Positions 16,262 through 24,241 are shown, numbered from the stretch's first letter. The stretch: 26,576 nt of DNA from CAZPHU01 sp964419255 (GCA_964419255.1 CAYQOU010000059.1:1-26576), one strand, 5' to 3'. Program-made: numbers and translations. The notes: a model not told the origin generated them from the sequence alone.

Positions 16262-17728
16262 CTATTCTTCCGGCCACAGGCGATTCAGTATTCGCATTGC
16301 ATACATTTCCATATCGGCCTGAATATGGTTACGGCGGTTCCTCAAAAAATTATGAACCAGCAAAACCGGTATGGCAATGGCAAGACCGACTTCTGTCGTA
16401 ACTAGTGCCTCCGAAATGCCTCCTGCAAGCAGTTTCGGGTCCCCGGTTCCAAAACGTGTTATCGACTCGAACATGCTGATCATGCCGGTGACCGTGCCCA
16501 GAAGGCCCAGAAGCGGGGCTGCGCCGGCAAGTACCGCGAGTGTATCGAGGTGCTTGTCGAGAGCAGGAATTTCCGCAAGCAGGAGCTCCTTGACAGCCTT
16601 TTCCGCGACCGGTCGTTTCCATTTGGAATGGTGAAGGCAGGTCGATAGAATTCTTGCAAGTACTCCTTTTGATTTACGGGCGAAACCCTGTGCTTCATCA
16701 TGTCTTTTCTGGTTAAGAAGTTCAACAGCCTCATCTATAAAGCGATTGTCGCGAGAATGGGCTGTGGTATAGACGAATAATCGGTTGATGAGAAGGATGA
16801 TCGCCCACAGGCATATCAATCCCAGGGGGAGCATGACAATGCCTCCTGCTTTTACAAAGGACACAATTGCGGCAGTGGCTGTCTTGCGCTCATATCCAAG
16901 AAGTTCTTCGGAATAGGAATTCTGCAACACATCGACATACACCTGGCCGTCAATCGTTCCGGTTTTGAGCCAATGCGGAAATGCCGATACCTGGTGCCTG
17001 GAAGCCTGTTCATCGGTCAGAACTACCCACTGAAAGGGTGACGCGCTCTGTCCGGTATATCCCAGGTAATATGCTGTTCCGGTATCGTTTATCGCGAATG
17101 CCGCCACGCGACCTAACCTGATGACTGGTGTTTCGTTAATGCTGTTATCGGCCAGTAGAATCGTTTCTTTGCTTATGGCTGACCCTGTCTGATGGGTCAG
17201 GTTATCGAGAACATACTTTTGCAGTCTCGAAAGAATTTTTGAATGCTGCCCAGGACTGTTTTTTGTATCCAGAAGGATCTGTTGAATCTGCAACGAACGA
17301 TCTTGCTGCCCGATAGGGAAACCTGCGCGTATCGCGTCTTCTTCCTTACGCAGAATAGTCTCCAATACAATGCCGGTTCCTTTGAGCAGTTCCTTTTCGC
17401 GATCAAAGGCATTTCGAGCCTCAGCCATGCTGTTTTCGCGAATCAGCATCTCTTCGCGGATGCGGGCAATTTCTCCATAGATCCGTTCTATTTCCTCCTG
17501 GGTTTTCTCAGAAGCCTGCTGTAGCGCGGTCTTCTGCTCGACCTGATGCTGCCGCTTTGCCCAGCGCAAATCGGTCACTCTGCGTAAACGCTCGATTTCA
17601 GATTCATAGGTCGCTTTGATTGAAACCAATTCGTTTTGAAGTGCCAGATGCGCAGCATGGTCATGTTTTGGACCAGCAGCAACAACAACATTCAAGCTTA
17701 TGACAGCTATTGCAAGTGTTAATTTCAT
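16262..17728 (-). CDS. ttpC: TtpC-like ExbB-family protein with periplasmic domain
   Basis: 488 residues. A signal peptide (to about AAG, residue 19) is followed by a long coiled coil (about 25-120), a periplasmic DUF-type region, and then an ExbB module in the last 200 residues: a membrane helix (GIVMLPLGLICLWAIILL), the core APLLGLLGTVTGMISMFESI and GISEALVTTEVGLAIAIPVLL. This extended form matches TtpC, the additional component of TonB2 complexes in Vibrio and relatives. The start codon shares ATGA with the stop of the DUF3450 gene, so the two are translationally coupled. It should help energise one or both receptors. Confidence 0.88.
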   Translation of the reverse strand: MKLTLAIAVISLNVVVAAGPKHDHAAHLALQNELVSIKATYESEIERLRRVTDLRWAKRQHQVEQKTALQQASEKTQEEIERIYGEIARIREEMLIRENSMAEARNAFDREKELLKGTGIVLETILRKEEDAIRAGFPIGQQDRSLQIQQILLDTKNSPGQHSKILSRLQKYVLDNLTHQTGSAISKETILLADNSINETPVIRLGRVAAFAINDTGTAYYLGYTGQSASPFQWVVLTDEQASRHQVSAFPHWLKTGTIDGQVYVDVLQNSYSEELLGYERKTATAAIVSFVKAGGIVMLPLGLICLWAIILLINRLFVYTTAHSRDNRFIDEAVELLNQKRHDEAQGFARKSKGVLARILSTCLHHSKWKRPVAEKAVKELLLAEIPALDKHLDTLAVLAGAAPLLGLLGTVTGMISMFESITRFGTGDPKLLAGGISEALVTTEVGLAIAIPVLLVHNFLRNRRNHIQADMEMYAMRILNRLWPEE

Positions 17729-18540
17729 CGCCCAGCCTCCTCATGCGCCGGTACAAGCGTAAGATTGACAGGCAGCGATACGAGTTGCGGCGATGTCATG
17801 CCATTTGCGACCTGTACAGCTTTGCGGACGGACGCAGCTTTTTCCAAATCGTCTAATTCCTCCCAAGTTTGCCGTTTGGGATAATAAACAAAAACCGGGG
17901 CATTATCGCCGCCAACACAGGCAAGCCAGACAAACCCCATGCGCAGGAATCGGACATCACCTTTGAGCGCCGGTACCGGTGCATCGCCACTCCATGATTC
18001 GATGCGGGAGGAAGCGCTTTCGATTTGTGATACAATATTCCAGTACCGTTCGAGTCCTTCCGCAGCACTCACCGTTGCGGCTGTAATCTCACTCTCGAGG
18101 AATCTGAGGGCGCTGATCTGCCTTCTGATATTGAATGGTTCGAACGCTCCGAGTGTATCGATAAGTTGTGAGCATTTTTCCCTCAAATCGGTCAGTAAAA
18201 TTTTTTGCTGGTTGACACTGGATACCCGTTGCTGGTCCAGCGCAGCTTCAGTATGTGCAAGGGAATCCCGACGGTGCCGCAGTTTTTCGGCAAGAACAAG
18301 CAGGGAGTCCCTTTCGTTACGAATTCGCCCGCTTCTTCTGGAATGCTCGCTAACATAGGCAGCGTAGGAACTACTGTCCGCCGCAGCCTTGGTGGTTTCA
18401 TGGTCGATCTTCGCACGCACATCCCTGACTTTTGATTTGTACGATTCTATCTGGGACCGCAGATTTGCCATTTCCGTGTCATGTTCTTGAGTCACTGCTG
18501 CTGTCGCAGTCAATAGCGCAATCAACGACAGTTTTTTCAT
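17725..18540 (-). CDS. DUF3450-like periplasmic coiled-coil protein
   Basis: 271 residues from ATG 18540: a signal peptide (MKKLSLIALLTATAAVTQ), a coiled coil (about 25-125), then a globular part with RFLESEITAATVSAAEGLERYWNIV and a C-terminal section where DVRFLRMGFVWLACVG precedes FVYYPKRQTWEEL. DUF3450 proteins precede ttpC in TonB2-type operons. The frame stays open to 18705, but that extension is antisense-like and overlaps the DUF2023 gene, so I prefer 18540, 7 nt after the DUF2023 stop. No clear SD is seen. Likely contact partner of the TtpC periplasmic domain (inference). Confidence 0.82.
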   Translation of the reverse strand: MKKLSLIALLTATAAVTQEHDTEMANLRSQIESYKSKVRDVRAKIDHETTKAAADSSSYAAYVSEHSRRSGRIRNERDSLLVLAEKLRHRRDSLAHTEAALDQQRVSSVNQQKILLTDLREKCSQLIDTLGAFEPFNIRRQISALRFLESEITAATVSAAEGLERYWNIVSQIESASSRIESWSGDAPVPALKGDVRFLRMGFVWLACVGGDNAPVFVYYPKRQTWEELDDLEKAASVRKAVQVANGMTSPQLVSLPVNLTLVPAHEEAGR

Positions 18541-18547
18541 TGAATGC

Positions 18548-18937
18548 TTACATCGCATACGCACTCTCCGGTTCATGCAGTAGATTAATGTTACACTTGG
18601 CGACATGCTCACTATTTGCTCCATTACTTTTGCGCTGGAGGTACCTGCGACACTGGATGACAATGTCGTATCCCAGAAGCGTTCCGAGTATAAAGTCCTG
18701 TTCATCGCTCAGGCGCGAAAGGTCGAGGTGCCCGAATGAACGGATTACCCCGATACACCAGGGGTCGCCAAAGAAAACATTGAATTTCAAGTCATTAACG
18801 GGAGATATGATGTAATCAATCTCAAGCGTATCGAGTTTCTGTGTAATAACGCAACGCTCTGAGGCTGGTGCGGTATGAAGCACCATGCGGCGTAATCCCT
18901 TTCTGTATTCGTAAATATGGTGCAGAAATACATCCAT
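18548..18937 (-). CDS. DUF2023 protein
   Basis: 129 residues with strong DUF2023 signatures: HHIYEYRKGLRRMVLHT, NVFFGDPWCIGVIRSF, LSDEQDFILGTLLGYDI and QCRRY. Soluble, no signal peptide. ATG 18937 follows SD TGGAG with 7 nt spacing. Function is not established; the domain is often found beside flavodoxin genes, for example in Porphyromonas as far as I recall, and this island has a flavodoxin 9.5 kb away in the other operon. It lies between the receptor and the TonB-complex genes. Confidence 0.88.
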   Translation of the reverse strand: MDVFLHHIYEYRKGLRRMVLHTAPASERCVITQKLDTLEIDYIISPVNDLKFNVFFGDPWCIGVIRSFGHLDLSRLSDEQDFILGTLLGYDIVIQCRRYLQRKSNGANSEHVAKCNINLLHEPESAYAM

Positions 18938-18962
18938 GATTTTTCTCCATTTCTAATTCGGG

Positions 18963-18992
18963 CGATGCTCACACTGAAAGGTGTGAGCATCG
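18963..18992 (-). repeat. Perfect 12-bp intercistronic hairpin
   Basis: CGATGCTCACAC (18963-18974) and its exact complement (18981-18992) enclose a 6-nt loop between the receptor stop (19006) and the DUF2023 start (18937). No T run follows on either strand, so it is not a canonical terminator. Such hairpins typically protect the upstream mRNA or mark a processing site, which would let the receptor be made in excess over the downstream genes. Confidence 0.75.
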
Positions 18993-19005
18993 AACTGTGC
19001 ATAGA

Positions 19006-21192
19006 TTAAAATTGCTTCTTGAATCCCGCTGAAATTGTAGTACCGTAAATGGGTGCGTACATCATTGCGGCGTCAGCGACATCCCACTCTTCGCGATCCT
19101 GAACCGTATTGGTCAGATTTTCCGCGGCGACATATACATCGAGTCCAAGGCTGTTAATTCGTTTGTTGATGCGTGCGTCAACTAGAACATAAGGATCGGT
19201 TTCAACAAGTACCTCGAGGTTTTCCGAAGCATATTGATCGACAAGATCCCCGTCACGTTCGATGAACATTGATCCAACAAGACGCGCTCTTACATCCAGG
19301 CTCCAGCCGTCAAGAAATGTGTCGCCTGTCCGGTTTGAAAAGAGACCAACGTCGAGGTGAGCGTTATGACGTGCCGTACGGGGAATGTATATGCTGTTTT
19401 CGTTATCCACGATCTGTTCTTCTTCATAACGCGCATCTGTAAAACCGAATCCTGCGTTGAATTTGTAAAATGCCTGCTCATAGCCTGCGCTTAATTCGAA
19501 TCCCTGTGTGAAAGCCATTCCTTCGGCGTTCTCCCATTCCAGATCGTATGCCCCGTCTGTTCCGGAATATTCTACCAAAGCGACCTTGTCTTCAATATTT
19601 GTTCTGAAAGCACTCACTCCGGCACGAAAAAGATTTTTGCTATAATCAAGTGACAGATTGAAGCTCATGGAACGTTCGGGAATCAAACTCGTGCTCTTTT
19701 TAATGAGCGGGGCGGATGCGCACAAATGAGCGTCCTCGGAGAAATCACCGGGGACCCGGAAACCCATGCCCCACGAGAATCGTGTAGCAAGCTCCTTTAC
19801 TGGTGTAAATCTCACCGCAGCACGCGGATTCACCGCACTTTCGTCATATTCGCTTCCGGTAAGCTCGTCTTCCGAACGGTGCATGTCGTAGCGAAGCCCC
19901 GCAATAATACCCAGCTTTTCGATGACATCCCATTCATCCTGAATAAACAGCCCGATATCCTGGAAATGTCGGTTGAACCATCCATCACCGTTGATGTTCT
20001 CTTCGACATCGGTCCGCTTGACCTGAACGCCGGCAAGCACGGTGTTCTTGTCACCAATAGGTTGGGCTACATTTATTTCTCCGACCACTGTGCGTTCGTT
20101 GGTAAGAAATGGTTTAGGGGAAATCCGAGAGAGTTCGATGATATCGTCCTCATCGATGCCCGGCATGTTTATGCTGTCTTCGAGCATTTTTTCCCAGGCA
20201 GCCGCATTGGTGGCGCTTCTATTGTGGGAAACGGCATTGAGCATTCCCCTTAAAAGAGTTGCCGAGGGGAGTTCCTTTTCGATATTCAGGCCGCCCTCGA
20301 ACCGTTCAGTGATGATGTGCTCTGACCCCGGTCCTTCAGGGCTCAGGGGATCGTCGATGAAATAGGTGCCGCTTGCATCTTTTTCCAGACCGCCACCCTT
20401 ACGCTGTTCATATATTGCCCGTCCCAATAAACTCATTGTGCTCTTATCACCCAGGAGATCATACCATAAGAGCCTGGTGGTGCCGCCAAGATTATTGCTT
20501 TGCACCCGGTCGGTTGCCATATCGCCATTGTTGTCGATTTCATCCGCCGTGTTGCTCTGACCGGCAACCAGCGCAGCAAAATCTCCCTTGCGATGCGTTG
20601 CCGAAAAGCTGACATTGGACATAAGCGGCGCATCGCCGTAGCGGTCCTTTTCATTGATCGGATTGACACCGATCGATCCTCCGACATCGAGCGAGGGGAG
20701 TGCAGATGGCTTACGGGTGATAACGTTAATTACACCGGCTATGGCATCGCTTCCGTATAGTGCTGATCCTGCTCCCCTGACGATCTCGATTCGCTCTATC
20801 AGGCTGGCCTGGATCTGCTGCATGCCATAGACCCCTGCCAGTCCCGAATAGACCGGCATGCCATCAATCAGTATCTTTGCGTATCCGCCTTCCAGACCGC
20901 TCATGCGCAAAAGCGAGAAGTTGCAGTTGTTGCACTGCTGCTCCAGGCGAATTCCCGGTGTTCCATCAAGAATTTCATAGAGGTTGCATGCTGCATACCG
21001 CTCGATATCTTCACGGGTAATGACTTCGGTTTTCACTGGCGTCATGCTCAATGTTTTTTCGGTTTTCGTCCCCGTTACAACAATGCTTTCCAGAGATTTC
21101 AGCGAATCATTCGATGATTGGCCATTTGCAGCGCACACCAGCAATGCCGCCAAAGATAGTATTTTTAAGGTTCCAGGCACTTTGGATGACAT
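19006..21192 (-). CDS. TonB-dependent receptor with CxxC plug motif
   Basis: 728 residues: a signal peptide (to about CAANGQ), TonB-box-like LESIVVTGTKTEKT, a plug with GIRLEQQCNNCNFSLLRMSGLEG, ILIDGMPVYSGLAGVYG and IERIEIVRGAGSALYGSDAIAGVINVITRKP, and a barrel with GFRVPGDFSEDAHLCAS and SLIPERSMSF, ending in KKQF with the usual terminal phenylalanine. ATG 21192 has SD AAGGAG; the open frame reaches a GTG at 21282 but lacks a signal peptide there. The QxCNNCxxxxxRMxGL plug marks a receptor subgroup distinct from HmuR. Substrate is unknown; operon partners and TTAG operators suggest an iron compound. Confidence 0.9.
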   Translation of the reverse strand: MSSKVPGTLKILSLAALLVCAANGQSSNDSLKSLESIVVTGTKTEKTLSMTPVKTEVITREDIERYAACNLYEILDGTPGIRLEQQCNNCNFSLLRMSGLEGGYAKILIDGMPVYSGLAGVYGMQQIQASLIERIEIVRGAGSALYGSDAIAGVINVITRKPSALPSLDVGGSIGVNPINEKDRYGDAPLMSNVSFSATHRKGDFAALVAGQSNTADEIDNNGDMATDRVQSNNLGGTTRLLWYDLLGDKSTMSLLGRAIYEQRKGGGLEKDASGTYFIDDPLSPEGPGSEHIITERFEGGLNIEKELPSATLLRGMLNAVSHNRSATNAAAWEKMLEDSINMPGIDEDDIIELSRISPKPFLTNERTVVGEINVAQPIGDKNTVLAGVQVKRTDVEENINGDGWFNRHFQDIGLFIQDEWDVIEKLGIIAGLRYDMHRSEDELTGSEYDESAVNPRAAVRFTPVKELATRFSWGMGFRVPGDFSEDAHLCASAPLIKKSTSLIPERSMSFNLSLDYSKNLFRAGVSAFRTNIEDKVALVEYSGTDGAYDLEWENAEGMAFTQGFELSAGYEQAFYKFNAGFGFTDARYEEEQIVDNENSIYIPRTARHNAHLDVGLFSNRTGDTFLDGWSLDVRARLVGSMFIERDGDLVDQYASENLEVLVETDPYVLVDARINKRINSLGLDVYVAAENLTNTVQDREEWDVADAAMMYAPIYGTTISAGFKKQF

Positions 21193-21209
21193 AAAGCACT
21201 CCTTCTGAG

Positions 21210-21246
21210 TTAGGTAGTAATTTAGAAAAAAGTTAGAAAATACTAA
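21210..21246 (-). promoter_or_regulatory. Putative iron-repressor operator upstream of the receptor
   Basis: TTAG (21233-21236) and CTAA (21243-21246) form an inverted repeat with a 6-nt spacer. Two further TTAG half-sites lie at 21210-21213 and 21222-21225, about one helical turn apart. On the minus strand the palindrome reads TTAGTATTTTCTAA, closely matching the site before the dtxR remnant. It resembles DtxR/IdeR-type boxes, which are built on TTAGG-CCTAA half-sites. It lies about 40-55 nt before the receptor start, fitting repression. Confidence 0.5.
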
Positions 21247-21297
21247 TTGATGAACAACATTTACGGCATTCTTATATTTCACACTTCCAGAGCTCCT

Positions 21298-21668
21298 TTA
21301 ATTGAGCCCGAACAGTTTGCCTGCCTGAATAACCAGTGTCGCGGCGATCCATGCAAAGGCCAACTGGTACGCCACCGAAAAAGCCGACCAGCGCCAGTTC
21401 TTCAGTTCCCTCATCACTGCAACAAGCGCGACAAGGCAGGGCGTATAGAGCAGAACGAAAAGCATGAATGCGAATCCTGCGAGTGGGGTAAAGAATTCGC
21501 GAACTTTTCCCCGCAGACCCTCGCTTTCTTCTGTTTGTTCACTGCCAACCGCATATAGCACTCCCATCGAACCAACAACCACCTCCTTGGCGACAAACCC
21601 GGTAACCAGCGAAACTGCTCCGCGCCAATCAGTGCCAAATTGTTGTACAATCGGCTCGAAAAACTTTC
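21298..21668 (-). pseudogene. feoB: feoB 3' remnant
   Basis: This minus-strand frame reads GKFFEPIVQQFGTDWRGAV, then GFVAKEVVVGSMGVLYAVG, then FMLFVLLYTPCLVALVAVMREL and a final AYQLAFAWIAATLVIQAGKLFG. That is the C-terminal part of the FeoB ferrous-iron transporter, about 120 residues of a normal 650-800. The G protein domain and most membrane helices are absent. Just upstream the frame changes into the DtxR-type coding sequence, so no functional transporter can be made from this locus. Confidence 0.85.
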
Positions 21669-21830
21669 CTGGTTTATGTAGCCTTTTTGCGCAAGCGCAC
21701 GAAGAGCGACCATTACCGTTGGGCGTTTGATCTTCAAGCTATCCGCGATTTCCTTTGACCGGGCAACCTTATGCCGCCTGACGATATTGAAAATCGCTTC
21801 GAGGGTTGCTGTAAGTGCTGTTGTACTCAT
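21660..21830 (-). pseudogene. DtxR-family iron repressor, 5' remnant
   Basis: From ATG 21830 the frame encodes about 55 residues of a winged-helix DNA-binding domain typical of DtxR/MntR: LEAIFNIVRRHKVARSKEIADSL, KIKRPTVMVALRALAQKGYIN. After QESF the sequence loses similarity and coincides with feoB coding sequence in another frame; the open frame runs on to 21414 as nonsense. The metal-binding and dimerisation domains are therefore missing. A single deletion between adjacent dtxR and feo genes would explain both remnants. A second intact copy elsewhere is possible. Confidence 0.75.
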
Positions 21831-21851
21831 TAGGCACATTTTCGGCTATAG

Positions 21852-21865
21852 TTAGAAGCAACTAA
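21852..21865 (-). promoter_or_regulatory. Putative operator upstream of the dtxR remnant
   Basis: TTAG (21852-21855), 6 nt, CTAA (21862-21865); extended by one base it is GTTAG-N6-CTAAC. On the minus strand it shares TTAGT and TTCTAACT with the site at 21233-21246. Its place about 25 nt before the repressor start suggests autoregulation of the former dtxR-feo unit. Confidence 0.5.
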
Positions 21866-22090
21866 CAATATACGAATGATCTATTTTTGGCGCAAGTTTT
21901 TTTTAAAAAAATCATGACAGCACCCGCAATGGCCATAGTTGTTGCTGCTATCGCTTTCACCAGATTAGGTGCTGCACGAAAATGATTTCCTGCAGAAATG
22001 ATGGAAACCCGCTTCGCGAGCGTCTCCGGGTATCACAGACTACTTTTCGTGATTGCCATTCCGAATGAAACGGTTGGCGGTATACTGTTG

Positions 22091-22291
22091 TTAAATCTTC
22101 CTGTCTCTTACAATTATTAAGAGCTGGTACCCGCCACAGGTTCCAATGTATGTTGCAAGCTCTACCGGCACAGCTTGTCTTTTGTTACGCATATTCATGT
22201 TGCAGAGAATGATCGGTCTTTCATCCTGGGGTTTATGAGATCTGTCTTGCTCTCTGTGATTATTGTTTCTGCTTAGCTTATATTCTTCCAA
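22091..22291 (-). CDS. Possible 66-aa hypothetical protein
   Basis: The frame begins at TTG 22291 without a visible SD and ends in a compact, protein-like C-terminal half: RPIILCNMNMRNKRQAVPVELATYIGTCGGYQLLIIV. The regular composition of that half suggests former or actual coding function; the N-terminal half is polar and His/Asn/Arg-rich. I recognise no family. It could be a remnant lost with the feo genes. Confidence 0.3.
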   Translation of the reverse strand: MEEYKLSRNNNHREQDRSHKPQDERPIILCNMNMRNKRQAVPVELATYIGTCGGYQLLIIVRDRKI

Positions 22292-22393
22292 TCGCAGTAA
22301 TTAAATCCCTACCGAACGGGAATTTTCCAGGCGGCACCGATTCTGCACAGTGTGCCCGTCAGAAAACTGTTAACCGTTTCAAATTATGGATGT

Positions 22394-22446
22394 GACGGGG
22401 ACTAATTCGTTGTTCCTGCAGCATTTGACCGAGGTCCGACCCCGTC
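22394..22446. repeat. REP-like imperfect palindrome
   Basis: GACGGGG at 22394-22400 is the exact complement of CCCCGTC at 22440-22446, 39 nt apart, with GAGGTCCGACC next to the right arm. GC-rich arms in an intergenic region resemble REP/IS200-associated palindromes, but no transposase is present and only one copy is in the window. Confidence 0.35.
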
Positions 22447-22716
22447 CTCAAAGGCCGCTCCAGAATTACTCGACCACTACAATCAGCCAGGAGACTTTCC
22501 TGGACTGTACGATACAACTGCTATGAATATGATCGTCAGTCATCGACTTGCAATTAAGAAGCTCGAAATTATTAAGAACAGGTGCCATTAATACCTGTGT
22601 CTGTTCTCCCGTTACTTCTAATACGTTCCTGAAGGGCGCCGATAGAAAAGGTTCAGGCTTCGACTTCAGAAAAAGCAATTTATTCGGGCAAAGTCCAAAC
22701 CAGGTTTGAACTCTGA

Positions 22717-22738
22717 AGGGAAAATGCTATTTTACCCT
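22717..22738 (+). promoter_or_regulatory. AT-rich hairpin before the antiporter
   Basis: AGGG-AAAAT-gct-ATTTT-a-CCCT forms a stem with one bulged A, followed after 11 nt by seven T (22750s). It could terminate a short upstream transcript or be part of the antiporter leader. Low confidence. Confidence 0.25.
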
Positions 22739-22804
22739 GTATATGGATTTTTTTGTCCCTCCAAAATTCTTAATATCTGTTGAATTAGTGTTGGAAAGTA
22801 TCAT

Positions 22805-23782
22805 ATGACTCTGCCGTTATTTGCCGTTGTTCTGGGATTGACTATTCTTGTCTGGAGTGCGGATAAGTTTGTGGATGGCTCCGCTGCTGCAGCGCGTCAC
22901 CTGGGACTGCCGCCGCTTCTGATCGGCATGGTGATCGTCGGGTTTGGGACCTCCGCTCCCGAGATGGCGGTATCAGCCCTTGCGGCTTCTCAGGGTAATT
23001 CGGGAATTGCGCTGGGAAATGCCTACGGATCAAATATCGCAAACATCGCCCTGATTTTAGGACTCACGGCGATGATCTGTCCCATAACCGTGCATTCGCA
23101 GGTGCTTCGCAAGGAACTTCCCATCCTCGCGGCGGTAATGGCGCTTGGTGCGTATCAGCTCAGCGATGGCAGGATGGCCAGGATCAATGGTGTGGTGTTG
23201 CTGGTCGTTTTTGCGGGGCTTATGACGTGGAGTATCATATTGGGATTGCGGGAGAAGACCGATCCATGGGCCGGAGAAACCGAGCAGGAGATGCTCAGCC
23301 ATCAGATGAATATGAAAATGGCGATTTTCTGGATCCTGGCAGGTCTCGTGCTGCTGATTGTCAGCTCTCGTACCCTGGTCTGGGGATCTGTGGAAATCGC
23401 ACGGTTTTTTGGGGTAAGTGACCTGATCATCGGACTTACTATCGTTGCGCTTGGAACCTCGCTTCCCGAGCTGGCTTCAACCCTCGCGGCCATCCGCAAA
23501 AACGAACACGACATTGCGTTGGGAAACGTTCTGGGATCAAACCTATTCAACACTCTGGCCGTGGTCGGTATCGCCGCAACCATTCATCCGATTGCCGTGG
23601 GACCGGAGATTCTCAACAGGGACATATCGGTGTTGGCGATACTGACGCTTTCGCTGTTTGTCATCGGATATGGCTTTCGGGGGCGTCCCGGTCGTATAAA
23701 CCGGTTTGAAGGAGGCGCCTTATTCGCCTCTTATATCGGATACGCCACCTACCTTATCATAAGTGCGTTTTCCGATCGTTAA
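22805..23782 (+). CDS. Na+/Ca2+ exchanger-family (CaCA, YrbG-type) antiporter
   Basis: 325 residues with about ten membrane helices in two inverted repeats. Each repeat has the alpha motif: VGFGTSAPEMAVSALAA followed by ALGNAYGSNIANIALILG, and ALGTSLPELASTLAA followed by ALGNVLGSNLFNTLAVVG. These hold the ion-binding acidic and polar residues of the family. A cytoplasmic loop (about residues 150-170) separates the halves. ATG 22805 has a modest SD (GGAAAG). Normal length for bacterial YrbG/CaxA proteins. It exchanges a divalent cation, usually Ca2+, for Na+ or H+ across the inner membrane. It stands alone and on the opposite strand to the iron genes. Confidence 0.92.
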   Translation: MTLPLFAVVLGLTILVWSADKFVDGSAAAARHLGLPPLLIGMVIVGFGTSAPEMAVSALAASQGNSGIALGNAYGSNIANIALILGLTAMICPITVHSQVLRKELPILAAVMALGAYQLSDGRMARINGVVLLVVFAGLMTWSIILGLREKTDPWAGETEQEMLSHQMNMKMAIFWILAGLVLLIVSSRTLVWGSVEIARFFGVSDLIIGLTIVALGTSLPELASTLAAIRKNEHDIALGNVLGSNLFNTLAVVGIAATIHPIAVGPEILNRDISVLAILTLSLFVIGYGFRGRPGRINRFEGGALFASYIGYATYLIISAFSDR

Positions 23783-24241
23783 CCTCGCTTCCCTTTCGCA
23801 AAAGCTTCTTCACGATCACAATTCTGAGAACAAATAGAGAATAGTGCCCCTCATGCATATTCAGTGCCTGTGATACCTCAATCGATTGGAATGCCTTTCG
23901 ATTCAAAAACTGTGACTTTCCAGCCTCACAGAGCCTTCATCTATTTGTTGCCTCAACTGGTATAAAAAAATCGACTGTCTAGCCTCATGTCACCTCTTCT
24001 AGGCACCCGTTGAAGGAGGGGAGCATAAAAAAGTGGTGTATGGCACATATTATGATGTCGACGCTTGGATTGCCTGAGAGACTTTCTATTTTTTGAAACC
24101 ATGCATGATTGTTGAGAAAATGCTCCTACCCGATCGCTTGATACAAATACCGGCACAACATTTGATTACAATAATTCATCCGTTTAAATAGGGGAGCAGT
24201 CTCAGAAAATGCCTCGAGCCGGGGTGGAAAGGAGATCACGC
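23783..24241. other. Intergenic region between antiporter and response regulator
   Basis: No gene is supported on either strand. The only structure I see is CTGTGA (23910-23915) and TCACAG (23926-23931), an inverted repeat with a 10-nt spacer and no T run. The promoter of the response regulator should lie in the last 100 nt; I cannot pick out a clear -35/-10 pair. Confidence 0.4.

Larger units (their letters stand above)
21866..22804. other. Large intergenic region with inverted repeats
   Basis: About 940 nt without a convincing gene. It contains a 66-codon minus-strand frame (22091-22291), the GACGGGG/CCCCGTC repeat (22394-22446), a short hairpin CCAGGA/TCCTGG near 22480-22500, and an AT-rich hairpin at 22717-22738 in front of the antiporter. 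The region may hold eroded genes from the same event that truncated dtxR and feoB. Confidence 0.4.

Noticed and set aside
18541..18705. Upstream start for the DUF3450 gene
   Set aside because: Would overlap most of the DUF2023 coding region and precede the evident signal peptide at MKKLSL.
21193..21282. GTG start at 21282 for the receptor
   Set aside because: It has an SD-like AGGAG, but the extension carries no signal peptide at its start and spans the TTAG operator; ATG 21192 has a better SD followed by a normal signal sequence.
22466..22678. 70-codon minus-strand ORF in the large intergenic region
   Set aside because: No SD, no family resemblance, no coding-like pattern.
23953..24156. 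67-codon minus-strand ORF before the response regulator
   Set aside because: Basic, low-information sequence without SD.
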